Positions 43,086-50,915 of a DNA stretch of 64,000 bases are shown here, piece by piece. Within the stretch, counting starts at the first letter, position 1. Each line of letters starts with the position of its first letter. Below the pieces are notes generated by a model that worked only from the letters and a program-made list of their open reading frames with translations, was not told the DNA's origin and ran no database searches. The stretch is from the NCBI RefSeq assembly GCF_029581195.1, contig NZ_CP120737.1, positions 186,001 to 250,000 of the forward strand, written 5' to 3'. The position numbers and the translations under genes are program-made. This DNA is from Solwaraspora sp. WMMD791. GTDB lineage: Bacteria; Actinomycetota; Actinomycetes; Mycobacteriales; Micromonosporaceae.

Positions 43086-44057
43086 ATGTACCACGTGACC
43101 CGGATGGACGACGAGCGGGCGGTCACCCCGCCCGACTACGCCGAGCACAGCACCGGCTTCCGCCGCCAGGACCTGATCGGCAGGGAGACCGGCTCGCACC
43201 ACATGACGATGAGCACCGGCATCCTCGACCCGGGCGGCGCGATCGCGGTCACCGTCCACTCGTACGAGAAGAGTCTGTGGATCTGGTCCGGTGAACTGAC
43301 CCTGACCATGCTCGGACAGCGACTGACCCTGCGGGCCGACGACTGCGCGTTGGTGCCGGTGGCGGTGGCGCACCAGCTCACCGCCGGCAGCGCCGGTGCC
43401 CGGTGGTTGGAGACGTCCGCGCCGGTGCGGCTGCTCCCCGGCGACCACCGTCGGGACACCTTCTTCGTCCCCGGTGAGCTCACCGGCGGCGGCGATCTCG
43501 GCGGCGTCGACCTGCGCGACCCGCGTAACCGGCACTTCTTCCGCTTCGACAGCGACTCGATGGACCTGCGCCGGCTGGCCCGGGGCAGCGACCCGAACGC
43601 CCCGGAGGTGTCCGCCAGCATGGCCACCGCGCTGCTCGCGTACAGCGGTATCGGCATCCGGATGCTCGCCGACCAGCGGGTCGGCGCGCAGCTGCACACC
43701 ATGTTCATGGTCGAGTACCAGCCGACCGCGGTCGCCCACCCCCACGACCACCCGTTCGAGGAGGCGTACGTGTTCACCGAAGGGCGCACCGAGGCGGTGG
43801 TGGCCGGCGGCGTCGAACTCAGCCTCGAACCCGGCGACGTGCTGTGGACCGGCTCCGGCTGCGACCACGCCTTCTACAACCGCACCGACGGGCGGACCCG
43901 GTGGATCGAGACCCAGTCGCCGCAGCCGCCCGCCCAGCACTCCTACCGGTTCAACCGGGACTGGGAGTACCTCGACCAGAAACTCTGCGCCGGAGTCCGG
44001 GTCGACCCGCGCTCGGCCGAGGCCGGACCGGACGACATCGGGACGGCACCGCGATGA
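43086..44057 (+). CDS. Bicupin protein
   Basis: A 323-residue protein with two cupin barrels. The first (about 35-115) has ILDPGGAIAVTVHSYEKSLWIWSGELTLT and lacks clear metal ligands. The second (about 200-300) has HPHDHPFEEAYVF at 218-230 with His220, His222 and Glu226 as a likely metal site and a later HAFYN. The layout recalls bicupin enzymes such as ureidoglycine aminohydrolase or ring-cleaving dioxygenases, but no assignment is safe. AAGGGGG precedes ATG 43086. Stop overlaps the next start in ATGA. Confidence 0.75.
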   Translation: MYHVTRMDDERAVTPPDYAEHSTGFRRQDLIGRETGSHHMTMSTGILDPGGAIAVTVHSYEKSLWIWSGELTLTMLGQRLTLRADDCALVPVAVAHQLTAGSAGARWLETSAPVRLLPGDHRRDTFFVPGELTGGGDLGGVDLRDPRNRHFFRFDSDSMDLRRLARGSDPNAPEVSASMATALLAYSGIGIRMLADQRVGAQLHTMFMVEYQPTAVAHPHDHPFEEAYVFTEGRTEAVVAGGVELSLEPGDVLWTGSGCDHAFYNRTDGRTRWIETQSPQPPAQHSYRFNRDWEYLDQKLCAGVRVDPRSAEAGPDDIGTAPR

Positions 44058-44998
44058 AGGTCGGCCAACTGGGCACCGGGCGGATGGGCACAGCGATCGC
44101 GCGGCGGCTGATCGACGCCGGCCACCAGGTCACCGTCTGGAACCGCACCGCGGCCAAGGCCGGCCCGCTGGTGGAGCAGGGAGCGGTACGCGCGGCGACG
44201 CTCGCCGAGCTGGCCGCCTGCCCGGTGGTGTTCGTCTCGGTCTCGTCCTCCGAGGACCTGCTCGCCGTGCTCGACCCCGGCGACGGGTTGCTGTCCGCAG
44301 CCGACACAGCACTGCGGACCGTGGTGGACTGCTCCACGGTCGCGGTCGACGCCTCCGCCGCCGCCCGCGCGGCCTGCGCGCGGGCCGGCGTGGCGTTCCT
44401 CGCCGCGCCGATCAGCGGCAACCCGGAGGTGGTCGGCTCCGGGCGGGCCTGCCTGGTCGCCTCCGGGCCGGCGGGAACCTTCGCCGAGGTCGAGCCGCTG
44501 CTGCGGGCCGTCGGCCGGATCGTCGTGCACGCCGGGGAGCAGGAGCAGGCCCGGCTGGTGAAGCTGGCCCACAACCTCTACCTGGGCGCGCTCGCGCAGG
44601 CGCTGGTGGAGGTCACCACCCTGGTCGAGAAGGCCGGCACCGACCGCCGGGCGTTCCTGGACTTCCTCGGCAACGCCGTCGTCGGCTCCGAGTGGGTGCG
44701 CCAGCGTACGCCCGATCTGGCCAACCGGGACTGGACGCCCACCTTCACCGGCGTACTGCTGCGCAAGGACCTCGACCTCGGCCTGGCCGCCGCCCGCGAG
44801 CACCAGGTGCCGATGCCGGTGGTGTCCATGGTGCACCAGTTGGTGCAGCAGGCCATCGGCCACGGGCACGGTGAGCGGGACCTGCTGGCCCTCTACGAGA
44901 TCCAGGCCGCCGCCGCCGGCCTGGCCGACCACCAACCGCTGGCCGACCACCAGTCGCCGTCGCTGGACGACCGCCAGCCGCACGAAAGGAACACCTGA
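44054..44998 (+). CDS. NAD(P)-dependent 3-hydroxyisobutyrate-dehydrogenase-like oxidoreductase
   Basis: A 314-residue beta-hydroxyacid dehydrogenase. It opens MKVGQLGTGRMGTAIARRLIDAGHQVTVWNRT with the GxGxMG nucleotide motif at 7-12, has FLAAPISGNPEVV (substrate loop, PxSG) at about 115, and LVKLAHNLYLGALAQALVE with the catalytic Lys at about 175. Family members oxidise hydroxyacids to semialdehydes, which would feed the aldehyde dehydrogenase at the end of the operon. Coupled to the bicupin gene (ATGA) and to the M24 gene by a 1-nt TGATG overlap. Confidence 0.88.
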   Translation: MKVGQLGTGRMGTAIARRLIDAGHQVTVWNRTAAKAGPLVEQGAVRAATLAELAACPVVFVSVSSSEDLLAVLDPGDGLLSAADTALRTVVDCSTVAVDASAAARAACARAGVAFLAAPISGNPEVVGSGRACLVASGPAGTFAEVEPLLRAVGRIVVHAGEQEQARLVKLAHNLYLGALAQALVEVTTLVEKAGTDRRAFLDFLGNAVVGSEWVRQRTPDLANRDWTPTFTGVLLRKDLDLGLAAAREHQVPMPVVSMVHQLVQQAIGHGHGERDLLALYEIQAAAAGLADHQPLADHQSPSLDDRQPHERNT

Positions 44999-46371
44999 TG
45001 AGCACCGCCACCTTCGGGTTGAACGTCGTCGACTGGGAGGCCCGGGTCGACCCGGCCCGGCTGCGCCGCGAGCGGCTGGCGCGGCTGCGCCGCCAGCTCG
45101 ACGCGTCATCGGTCGGGGCGCTGCTGACCTTCGACTTCCACAACATCCGCTACATGACCGCCACCCACATCGGCACCTGGGCGATGGACAAGCTGATCCG
45201 CTTCGCGCTGCTGCCGCGCGGCGGAGAACCCGTGCTGTGGGACTTCGGCTCCGCCGCCCGCCATCACGAGCTGTACGCGCCATGGCTCGACTACCGGGGC
45301 GCGACCGACGGCGAGGGCCGCCAGATCGCCCCGGCCGCGCAGGGCACCAGCGGATCCCGGGCCGGCATCTCGGTGCTGCGCGGCGCATTCCACCCCGACG
45401 CCGGCATCGCCGAGGCGGTCGCGGACAAGATCTACGCCGAACTCGACCGGTACGGGTTGACCGACGCCCCGCTCGGCGTCGACATGCTCGAACTGCCGAT
45501 CCTCACCGCATTGCAGGCCAGAGGCATCGAGGTCGTCGACGGCCAGCAGGTCTTCCTGGAAGCCCGGCGGATCAAGACCCCCGACGAGATCGCTCTGCTC
45601 ACCACGGCCGCGTCGATGGTCGACGCCGCCTACGACGACCTGTACGCGTTCCTGCGCCCCGGCGTGCGGGAGAACGAAACCGTCGGGCTGGTCGCCAAGA
45701 AACTGTTCGACCTCGGCTCGGAACAGGTCGAAGGGGTCAACGCGATCTCCGGGGAACGCTGCTCGCCGCACCCGCACGTGTTCAGCGACCGGCTGATCCG
45801 CCCCGGCGACCCGGCGTTCTTCGACATCCTGCACAGCTTCATGGGCTACCGCACCTGCTACTACCGCACGTTCGCGGTGGGCAGCGCCTCCCGGGCGCAG
45901 GTCGACGCCTACCAGCGGTGCCGCGACTACATGGACCAGGCGATCGAGCTGGTCAAGCCGGGTGCGACCACCGCCGACATCGTCTCGGTCTGGCCGACCG
46001 CCCAGGAGTTCGGCTTCGCTGACGAGGAGGCCGCGTTCGGCCTGCAGTACGGCCACGGCGTCGGACTGTCCATCTGGGAGAAGCCGATCTTCAGTCGGCT
46101 CGTCTCACTGGAGTACCCCGAGGTGATCGAGGAAGGCATGGTCTTCGCGCTGGAGACCTACTGGCCGGCCGCCGACGGGTGGGGCGCCGCCCGCATCGAG
46201 GAGGAGTTGGTCGTCACCGCCGACGGCGCCGAAGTGATCACCAAGTTCCCGGCCGAACAGCTGCTCGTCGCCGGTCAGCGCTACTTCACCACCGGCGGCG
46301 CGCTGCCGCTGCAACGACACAGCCAGTCGCACATCAACAACCGGCCCGGCGCGGACGGAGCGGACCGATGA
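44998..46371 (+). CDS. M24 (creatinase/aminopeptidase P-like) protein with altered metal site
   Basis: A 457-residue pita-bread protein: an N-terminal creatinase-N domain (about 25-180) and a C-terminal M24 domain (about 195-435). Of the five metal ligands, Asp276 (AFFDILHS), His in GHGVGLSIWEKP, Glu in FALETYWP and Glu in RIEEELVV are present, but the second Asp is Cys287 (GYRTCYYRTF). Creatinase also lacks the complete metal set, so a C-N hydrolase role rather than a peptidase is reasonable. It lies between a hydroxyacid dehydrogenase and TPP-enzyme genes and may split an amide or guanidino bond of the imported compound. That is inference. Confidence 0.8.
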   Translation: MSTATFGLNVVDWEARVDPARLRRERLARLRRQLDASSVGALLTFDFHNIRYMTATHIGTWAMDKLIRFALLPRGGEPVLWDFGSAARHHELYAPWLDYRGATDGEGRQIAPAAQGTSGSRAGISVLRGAFHPDAGIAEAVADKIYAELDRYGLTDAPLGVDMLELPILTALQARGIEVVDGQQVFLEARRIKTPDEIALLTTAASMVDAAYDDLYAFLRPGVRENETVGLVAKKLFDLGSEQVEGVNAISGERCSPHPHVFSDRLIRPGDPAFFDILHSFMGYRTCYYRTFAVGSASRAQVDAYQRCRDYMDQAIELVKPGATTADIVSVWPTAQEFGFADEEAAFGLQYGHGVGLSIWEKPIFSRLVSLEYPEVIEEGMVFALETYWPAADGWGAARIEEELVVTADGAEVITKFPAEQLLVAGQRYFTTGGALPLQRHSQSHINNRPGADGADR

Positions 46372-47432
46372 CCCTGCCGCTGCAACACCACCCGTACGGT
46401 GAACACGACGCCGTACTGCCGCCGGGCGACGTGACCCGGCACGACAGCGCACCGATCGACCTGGACACCCGGCTGCACCTCTACCGGCGTCAGCAGGAGA
46501 TGCGCCAGTTCGAGAAGCGGGCGTACGACCTGTTCATGCGCCAGCTGGTGAAGGGCACCAGTCACCTGTCGCTGGGCATGGAGGCGATCGCCGCCGGGTT
46601 CGGTGTGGCGATGCGCCCCGACGACTACAGCTTCGCCACCTACCGGGGCCACGCGCACACCCTGGCCCGGGGCGTCGGGATGACCCCGGTGCTGGCCGAA
46701 CTGCTCGGCCGGGCCAACGGCCTGCTCGGCGGCAAGGGCGGCTCGATGCACCTGACCAGCGTCGAGCACGGCATGATGGGCTCGTACGCGATCATCGGCG
46801 CGCACCTGACGATCGCCAACGGCGCGGCCTGGTCCGCCCAGTACCGGGGTTCCGGGCAGGTCGCGGTCTGCTTCTTCGGCGACGGCACCACCAACATCGG
46901 GGCGTTCCACGAGGCGCTCAACTACGCCGCCGTGTACCGGCTGCCGGTGGTGTTCGTCTGCGAGAACAACCTGTACATGGAGTACACCGTCACCAGCGAC
47001 ATCACCGCGGTGCGCCGGCCGGCCGCCGACCGGGCGGCGGCGTACGGGATGACACCGGTCGAGATCGACGGCAACGACGCCGACGAGGTCTACCAGACGG
47101 CTGTGGGGGCCCTCGCCCGGGCCCGGTCCGGCGCCGGGCCGTCGCTGGTCGAGGCGGTCACCTACCGCCACGGCGGGCACTCCCGCGCCGACCCGGGCAA
47201 GTACCGGCCGGCCGCCGAGGTGGACGCATGGAAGGCGTACGACCCGGTGACGATCTACCGGGGCCGGCTGCGGCGTCTCGGCGTCGACCCGGCGCACCTC
47301 GACCGCATCGACAAGGAGGTCGCCGACGCGGTCGACGAGGCGACCGAGCAGGCCAGCGCCGGTGAGCTGCCCCCACCGGGCAGCGCGATGACCGAGCTGT
47401 GGGCGGATGGAGGATCGTCATGGCGCAACTGA
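46368..47432 (+). CDS. 2-oxoacid/acetoin dehydrogenase E1 component, alpha subunit
   Basis: A 354-residue TPP-dependent E1 alpha. The TPP/Mg motif GDGTTNIGAFHEALNYAAVYRLPVVFVCENN occupies about 165-200, preceded by HLSLGMEAIAAGFG and LGGKGGSMHL as in pyruvate and acetoin dehydrogenases; YRHGGHSRADPGKYR is the phosphorylation-loop region. It starts in an ATGA overlap with the M24 gene and overlaps the E1 beta gene by 13 nt. It decarboxylates a 2-oxoacid or cleaves an acetoin-like compound. Confidence 0.9.
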   Translation: MTLPLQHHPYGEHDAVLPPGDVTRHDSAPIDLDTRLHLYRRQQEMRQFEKRAYDLFMRQLVKGTSHLSLGMEAIAAGFGVAMRPDDYSFATYRGHAHTLARGVGMTPVLAELLGRANGLLGGKGGSMHLTSVEHGMMGSYAIIGAHLTIANGAAWSAQYRGSGQVAVCFFGDGTTNIGAFHEALNYAAVYRLPVVFVCENNLYMEYTVTSDITAVRRPAADRAAAYGMTPVEIDGNDADEVYQTAVGALARARSGAGPSLVEAVTYRHGGHSRADPGKYRPAAEVDAWKAYDPVTIYRGRLRRLGVDPAHLDRIDKEVADAVDEATEQASAGELPPPGSAMTELWADGGSSWRN

Positions 47433-48397
47433 GCTACCGCGAGGCGGTCGCCCGGGGCATCGCCCAGGAGATGGACCGCGACGAGCGGGTGGTGCTGGTC
47501 GGCGAGGACGTAGCCGGTGCCGGCGGGGTGTTCAAGACGACAGCCGGGCTGCTCGACCGGTTCGGGCCGCGCCGGGTGGTCGACACCCCGATCTCCGAGC
47601 AGGCCATCCTCGGCGCGGCGATGGGCGCGGCGATGACCGGGCTGCGCCCCGTCGCCGAGATCATGTTCTCCGACTTCTTCGCGGTCTGCTGGGACATCGT
47701 GGTCAACCAGATCGCCAAGACCCGGTACATGACCAACGGTCAGGTCAGCCTGCCGCTGGTGATCAAATCCGGTAATGGCGGCAGCCTGCGGTTCGGCGCC
47801 CAGCATTCGCAATCGGTGGAGAACTGGGCGATGGCCGTACCCGGCCTGAAAGTGGTCAGCCCGTCCACCCCGACCGACGTGATCGGCCTGATGGCCGCCG
47901 CCGTGCGCAGTGACGACCCGGTGCTGTTCTTCGAACACAAGGGACTGTACTCGGGTCGCGCCGAGGTACCCGACGGCGAGATCGTCGACACTCTCGGCAC
48001 CGCGAAGATCCGCCGGTCGGGCCGGGACGCCACCGTCGTCGCCCTCGGCCTGATGGTGCCCCGGGCGCTACAGGCCGCCGACGAACTCGCCGGGCGGGGC
48101 ATCGACGTCGAGGTCATCGACGTCCGGTCGCTGGTGCCGCTGGACGTGACCACCATCCTGGACTCGGTACACCGCACCGGCCGGCTGTTCACCGTCGAGG
48201 AGAACCCACGGCTGCTCGGCTGGGGCGCGGAGATCGCCTCGATCGCCGCCGACGAGGCGTTCTGGGACCTGGACGGGCCGGTCCACCGGATCACCACCCC
48301 GCACATTCCGCTGCCGTCCGCTGATTCCCTGGAGGATCTGGTCATCCCGTCGGTGGCGAGCATCGGGCAGACCATCGAGAAGGTGCTGCAGTCGTGA
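47420..48397 (+). CDS. 2-oxoacid/acetoin dehydrogenase E1 component, beta subunit
   Basis: A 325-residue E1 beta. Motifs: VVLVGEDVAGAGGVFKTTAGLLDRFGPRRVVDTPISEQAILGAAMGAAMTGLRPVAEIMFSDF in order with the TPP-activating Glu, GAQHSQSVENWAMAVPGLKVV, and the transketolase C-terminal domain (VIDVRSLVPLDVTTIL). ATG 47420 has GGAGG 6 nt upstream. It forms the alpha2beta2 E1 with the preceding gene product. Confidence 0.92.
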   Translation: MAQLSYREAVARGIAQEMDRDERVVLVGEDVAGAGGVFKTTAGLLDRFGPRRVVDTPISEQAILGAAMGAAMTGLRPVAEIMFSDFFAVCWDIVVNQIAKTRYMTNGQVSLPLVIKSGNGGSLRFGAQHSQSVENWAMAVPGLKVVSPSTPTDVIGLMAAAVRSDDPVLFFEHKGLYSGRAEVPDGEIVDTLGTAKIRRSGRDATVVALGLMVPRALQAADELAGRGIDVEVIDVRSLVPLDVTTILDSVHRTGRLFTVEENPRLLGWGAEIASIAADEAFWDLDGPVHRITTPHIPLPSADSLEDLVIPSVASIGQTIEKVLQS

Positions 48398-49164
48398 GCC
48401 GCCAGCAGCACAGCCCCCGGGTGCGGCGGCTCGCCGGCGAACACGGCGTCGACCTGGCCGGCCTGCGCGGGACCGGTCCGGCCGGTCGGGTACGACCCGC
48501 CGACGTGCTCGCCGCCGCCGGCCGGCCGGTCACCCCGTCGGCGTTTGCGGCTGCCGCCGTACCGACCACCGCCGTCGTGCCGCCGGCCGACTCCGGCCGT
48601 ACGGTGGCAGCCGCGCTGGTCGAAGCCCAGCTCGGAGCCGTCGACGACCGTCCGGTCGGGCCGCTCGCCGCCGTCGCACTGCTCCGGGCGCTGCGCCGCA
48701 CCCCGCTCGCCGACGCCGACGGGCGGCACCTGGCGGTGATCGTCGACGGCTCGGACGGCAGGCATGGCGTACGGGTGCTGCGCGACGCCGGGGACCTCAA
48801 CCCTGCGGCCGTTGCCCGCCGGCTCGCCGACTCGAACGGCCTCGCCGAGGAACCCTCCGGCACCACAGCCGGCGATGGACCGGCACCGGCGGTCGCGCTG
48901 CGCGACAGCGCCGCCGCCGGCCTGCTGCATGAGGTCCCGCAGCTGCCGGCCGGGCTGGCGGCGGTGGTCAGCGTCGGGACACCCGTCGAGCGACCCACCG
49001 TGGTGCGCCACAGTGGTCAGCCGATGCTGGCCATCGGCGCGGTCAGCACCGTCGGCATCGTCCACGACCCGGCGCGGATCGCACCGGCCGCCGCCCACGC
49101 GCTGCTCAGCACCGTACGCGCAGAACTGGAAACCTTGCGCTCGACGACGAACAGGAACGGATGA
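48394..49164 (+). CDS. E2-like acyltransferase protein lacking lipoyl domain and active-site motif
   Basis: A 256-residue protein. Residues about 7-40 are a peripheral-subunit-binding domain (SPRVRRLAGEHGVDLAGLRGTGPAGRV), the part that docks E1 or E3. The following residues (about 70-250) resemble a shortened E2 catalytic core, with ALLRALRRTPLADADG and PMLAIGAVST. A normal E2 has an N-terminal lipoyl domain and HRxxDG near its C-terminus; here no lipoyl domain precedes the PSBD and the C-terminus reads VGIVHDPARIAPAAAHALL, without the motif. It overlaps E1 beta by 4 nt. It may be a scaffold using a lipoyl domain from elsewhere. Confidence 0.78.
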   Translation: MSRQQHSPRVRRLAGEHGVDLAGLRGTGPAGRVRPADVLAAAGRPVTPSAFAAAAVPTTAVVPPADSGRTVAAALVEAQLGAVDDRPVGPLAAVALLRALRRTPLADADGRHLAVIVDGSDGRHGVRVLRDAGDLNPAAVARRLADSNGLAEEPSGTTAGDGPAPAVALRDSAAAGLLHEVPQLPAGLAAVVSVGTPVERPTVVRHSGQPMLAIGAVSTVGIVHDPARIAPAAAHALLSTVRAELETLRSTTNRNG

Positions 49165-50540
49165 CCATGCCCATCGCCACCGTGAACCCGGCCACCGGCG
49201 AGACCGTACGGACGTACCCGTCGATGAGCGACGACGAGATCGAGCAGGCCCTCGCGGCGGCGGACGCCGCCCAGCCACCGATGCGGGCCGCCGGCTTCGC
49301 TCAGCGGGCGTCCTGGCTGCGGGCCGCCGCCGACCTGCTCGACGCCGACGCCGCAGACCTGGCCGCCACCCTGACCCTGGAGATGGGCAAACCGATCGGC
49401 GCGGCGCTGGCCGAGGTACGCAAGTCGGCCGCCGGATGCCGGTTCTACGCCGAGCAGGCTGAACGGATGCTCGCCGACGAGCCGGTCGACCCGGCGCGGG
49501 TCGGCGCGCGCAGCGCGTACGTACGCTACGAACCGCTCGGCGTGGTGCTCGCCGTGATGCCGTGGAACTTTCCGCTGTGGCAGGCGCTGCGGTTCGCCGC
49601 GCCAGCGCTGATGGCCGGCAACGTCGGCCTGCTCAAGCACGCCTCCAACGTGCCGCAGACCGCGATCTACCTCGGGGAACTGTTCACCCGGGCCGGGTTC
49701 CCGGCCGGGGCGTTCCAGAGCCTGCTGATCGGCGCGTCGGCGGTGGACCGGGTGATCCGCGATGACCGGGTGGCGGCGGTGACGTTGACCGGCAGCGAGG
49801 CGGCCGGCCGGGCGGTGGCTGCCGCCGCCGGGCAGGCGCTGAAGAAGACGGTGCTGGAGCTGGGCGGCTCGGATCCGTTCGTCGTGCTGCCGTCGGCGGA
49901 CGTGGCGCGGGCGGCGTCGGTCGCGGCGCGGGCCCGCTGCCAGAACAACGGGCAGTCGTGCATCGCGGCGAAACGGTTCATCGTGCACCGGGCGGTGCTC
50001 GACGAGTTCACCGGTGAGTTCGTGGCCCGCATGGCCGCCCTGGTGGTCGGTGACCCGGCAGATCCGGCGACTGAGGTCGGCCCGCTGGCCACCGCGCAGA
50101 CCCGCCAGGACGTGGCCGACCTGGTCGACGACGCGGTGGCCCGGGGAGCGACCGTGCTGACCGGCGCGAAACTGCCGGACGGGCCGGGCTGGTTCTACCC
50201 ACCGACAGTGCTGACCGGCGTCGACCCGACCATGCGGCTGTACGCCGAGGAGGCGTTCGGCCCGGTCGCGGTGATCTACCCGGTCGACTCCCTCGACGAG
50301 GCGATCGCGGTGGCCAACGACACCGCGTTCGGGCTCGGCGCGGTGGTGTGGACCGACGACCAGGCCGAGCAGCGCCGCTGCGTCGACGAGTTGGCGGCCG
50401 GCAGCGTCACGGTCAACGGGATGACCGTCTCCTATCCGGAGCTGCCGTTCGGCGGCATCAAGACCAGCGGGTACGGCAGGGAGTTGTCGGTGCACGGCAT
50501 CCGCGAGTTCTGCAACGTCAAAGCAGTCTGGCAGGGCTGA
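49161..50540 (+). CDS. NAD(P)-dependent aldehyde dehydrogenase (succinate-semialdehyde type)
   Basis: A 459-residue ALDH. It has PWNFPLWQALRFAAPALMAGN (cofactor and Asn), Glu233 in VLELGGSDPFVVL, catalytic Cys267 in NNGQSCIAAKRF and EEAFGPVAVIYPVDSLDEAI, closing with the SYPELPFGGIKTSGYGRE loop. The short GabD1-like form suggests oxidation of a semialdehyde. It is the last gene of the operon, overlaps the E2-like gene by 4 nt, and a GC hairpin follows 28 bp downstream. Confidence 0.92.
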   Translation: MTMPIATVNPATGETVRTYPSMSDDEIEQALAAADAAQPPMRAAGFAQRASWLRAAADLLDADAADLAATLTLEMGKPIGAALAEVRKSAAGCRFYAEQAERMLADEPVDPARVGARSAYVRYEPLGVVLAVMPWNFPLWQALRFAAPALMAGNVGLLKHASNVPQTAIYLGELFTRAGFPAGAFQSLLIGASAVDRVIRDDRVAAVTLTGSEAAGRAVAAAAGQALKKTVLELGGSDPFVVLPSADVARAASVAARARCQNNGQSCIAAKRFIVHRAVLDEFTGEFVARMAALVVGDPADPATEVGPLATAQTRQDVADLVDDAVARGATVLTGAKLPDGPGWFYPPTVLTGVDPTMRLYAEEAFGPVAVIYPVDSLDEAIAVANDTAFGLGAVVWTDDQAEQRRCVDELAAGSVTVNGMTVSYPELPFGGIKTSGYGRELSVHGIREFCNVKAVWQG

Positions 50541-50567
50541 CCGGGCTCGTGACGAGCACCGCGTCTA

Positions 50568-50587
50568 CCGGCGGCGAGATCCGCCGG
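50568..50587 (+). terminator. Hairpin ending the catabolic operon
   Basis: CCGGCGG (50568-50574) and CCGCCGG (50581-50587) form a 7-bp stem with a 6-nt loop, 28 bp after the aldehyde-dehydrogenase stop. GC-only stems without T-tract are usual for actinomycete terminators. Confidence 0.5.
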
Positions 50588-50915
50588 CCGCCGGCCGCCG
50601 CCGTCCGGCCCGGTACGTGCCGCGTACGGGGTTGTCGTTCAACAGGACCCTCCGGCGATCTGCGTTGACGATGATCGGTCCTGTTCATTTGCGACCATCT
50701 TGGGTCGTTGAGTTCGGTGGCCGGTCCCGGACTATCGCCACGACGGGCCGTTTGGCCGGACCTGGGGTGCACCGGGCCGCGCGATGTGGTCGATTGTGGT
50801 CGTCAGCGATCGGATCTGAACTATTCCTGTCATTGACGCGCATCTTCGACCGATTTACTGTCGCGTGACCAACCGTGCACCTGACTGAAACACGTGGTCG
50901 GCAGAGGGGGCATCC
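50588..50915. other. Intergenic region before the GH59 gene, with inverted repeat
   Basis: About 330 bp without a gene. AACAGGACC (50641-50649) and GGTCCTGTT (50677-50685) form a perfect 9-bp inverted repeat around 27 nt, either a second terminator or an operator. From 50810 on, the DNA becomes AT-richer, as expected for the GH59 promoter; no clear -10/-35 pair could be fixed. Confidence 0.4.

Noticed and set aside
43086-44057. Bicupin named as ureidoglycine aminohydrolase or gentisate dioxygenase
   Set aside because: Layout is compatible, but key residues and neighbours are insufficient to choose.
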